Shown here: positions 63,083 through 64,000 of the stretch, piece by piece
Layout of the letters: the number at the start of each line of letters is the position of its first letter
Numbering within the stretch: position 1 is the first letter of the stretch
Assembly: GCA_019416685.1 (NCBI GenBank)
Contig: DXWV01000030.1
Coordinates: 996-64,995 of the forward strand
Direction of reading: 5' to 3'
Source of the DNA: Bacteroides sp.
GTDB lineage: Bacteria; Bacteroidota; Bacteroidia; Bacteroidales; Bacteroidaceae
DNA length: 64,000 bases
Translations under genes and position numbers: made by a program
The notes under the pieces: generated by a model
What the model was told of the DNA's origin: nothing
Seen by the model: the letters and a program-made list of their open reading frames with translations, nothing else
Database searches by the model: none

Positions 63083-64000
63083 TTATCGTTTGGTGATGTA
63101 ACACCAAATGGGATAATGGTCAGAATCTTTGATAGAACGGTCTACTGTGCAGTTATAGGCCTTTAGGTTCTTACTGATAAGAATATTGTCTATCCTGAAA
63201 TAGAATTTATTCTGATTATAAGAGATGCCCAGTCCTTGTCCGGATTCGGTGAAAGCATCGTCCAGATTTTCTGCGATAACCCGGTGAGTATAAGAGATAG
63301 CAGTGTCATTAAAGTCGCCACATACAATGATATACGGATGGCGGGATTTGGCTATTTCGGCTGCAATGACATCCGCCTGTTTAGAACGGATGGCAGATGC
63401 TTCTGCCAGTTTACCAACCAGATGGCGGGTACCGCTTTTCACTTTATGGGCGTTTGGGTCTTTCAGCATCTCTTCATACACAACTTTGTCTTCCTTAGTC
63501 AGTTTGTTCGATTCCAGATGATTGTTAATGAGGGTGATTGTATCTCCGTTGACTTTCAATTCATAAATTGCAGAACCGTTATAACTGCTTTCATATTGCA
63601 GTTCTCGTGCTGAGAGGATAGGATATTTTGAATATATGGCTATCCGGTTATTGCTGGTTTCTTTGCCTACACGTTGAATATGCCGGTAAGGATAAGCTTG
63701 CATACCCTTTTCCACCTCTTTCGCATTCAGGTGTACCTTGGCTGTTGAAGAAACATTATGCTCTTGCAGGCAAACGATATCGGCATTGCTGGCGCGGATA
63801 TATTCGAGTACAGGGTTCTTACCATTCTCTTTCTCCATGTTTCCAAAAGACATGATATTGTAGGAAAGTATCTTAATGCTTTCTTCGGGAATGTCTGATG
63901 TATGGATATTAATAGGGAAATATGTCCGGATTTGCGGATAGCAGAAGGCAAAGCCGAGAATGGGCAGAAGTGCAAACTTGAAACGCACTATCAGCCAAAA
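63083..64000 (-). CDS. Endonuclease/exonuclease/phosphatase family protein, 5' end outside window
   Basis: At least 305 residues read leftward from the window edge; the frame stays open to base 64000 (FWLIVRFKFALLPILGFAF), so the true start and probably further membrane spans lie beyond. Family motifs are present: ILSYNIMSF, the catalytic Glu in CLQEHN, VCGDFNDT, and the terminal SDHYPIW. Members include Mg-dependent nucleases and phospholipid or inositol phosphatases; the membrane-anchored Bacteroides form has no firmly known substrate. It is likely cotranscribed with the M3 peptidase gene downstream. Confidence 0.88.
   Translation of the reverse strand, partial: FWLIVRFKFALLPILGFAFCYPQIRTYFPINIHTSDIPEESIKILSYNIMSFGNMEKENGKNPVLEYIRASNADIVCLQEHNVSSTAKVHLNAKEVEKGMQAYPYRHIQRVGKETSNNRIAIYSKYPILSARELQYESSYNGSAIYELKVNGDTITLINNHLESNKLTKEDKVVYEEMLKDPNAHKVKSGTRHLVGKLAEASAIRSKQADVIAAEIAKSRHPYIIVCGDFNDTAISYTHRVIAENLDDAFTESGQGLGISYNQNKFYFRIDNILISKNLKAYNCTVDRSIKDSDHYPIWCYITKR

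Overview
The window reads as a chromosomal segment of a gut Bacteroides (thetaiotaomicron/ovatus-like group; species not determinable here). The grounds are SusC/SusD pairs, hybrid two-component sensors (HTCS), promoters of the Bacteroides form TAnnTTTG, lipoprotein signals with acidic residues after the Cys, a fused SecDF, and a first gene whose N-terminus matches Bacteroides PEP carboxykinase.

Layout. 1-4663 is core: the 5' end of pckA (minus), divergent upp (plus), an unusual 22-23 bp repeat array and a terminator, the korA-korB 2-oxoacid:ferredoxin oxidoreductase operon (minus), and tRNA-Arg(CCT). 4766-24255 is a first polysaccharide utilization locus (PUL1). It has two GH110 enzymes on the minus strand (one with a LamG domain), divergent SusC-SusD-surface glycan-binding lipoprotein, a GH2, a third GH110, and an HTCS. 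All three GH110 proteins keep an Asp-x22-Asp-Asp spacing that I take to be the catalytic set, so the likely substrate carries terminal alpha-1,3-galactose (blood-group-B or linear alpha-Gal type). 24624-57504 is PUL2: a second HTCS, a cytoplasmic ROK kinase / mannose-6-phosphate isomerase / MFS transporter operon, two lipocalin-like lipoproteins, two tandem SusC-SusD pairs, a small lipoprotein, two GH92 alpha-mannosidases, an M6-protease-like protein without catalytic residues, a clan-A (GH39-like) hydrolase, a double beta-sandwich protein and a LacZ-type GH2. This points to import and catabolism of a mannose-containing, probably beta-galactosylated glycan. 57656-64000 returns to core genes: secDF, an M3 peptidase and an endonuclease/exonuclease/phosphatase protein that runs off the window.

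How it works together. The main new observation is a shared promoter architecture. A 6-bp element TGTTAC, usually as a direct repeat with exactly 21 bp period, ends exactly 31 nt before a -7 box. It occurs at the GH110 operon, susC1, the ROK operon, the lipocalin/susC2 operon and the double beta-sandwich gene, and a degenerate copy lies between the two HTCS genes. None of these promoters has a good -33 TTTG. I infer these are the operators of the AraC-type domains of the two HTCS proteins. They define the transcription units and rule out two alternative start codons.

Other points: SusC3 lacks both the N-terminal carboxypeptidase-regulatory-like domain and the TonB box; G8 tracts lie in susC2 and in the double beta-sandwich gene, possible slippage sites; and strong hairpins bound the island. 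I see no IS element, CRISPR array, phage gene or att duplication.
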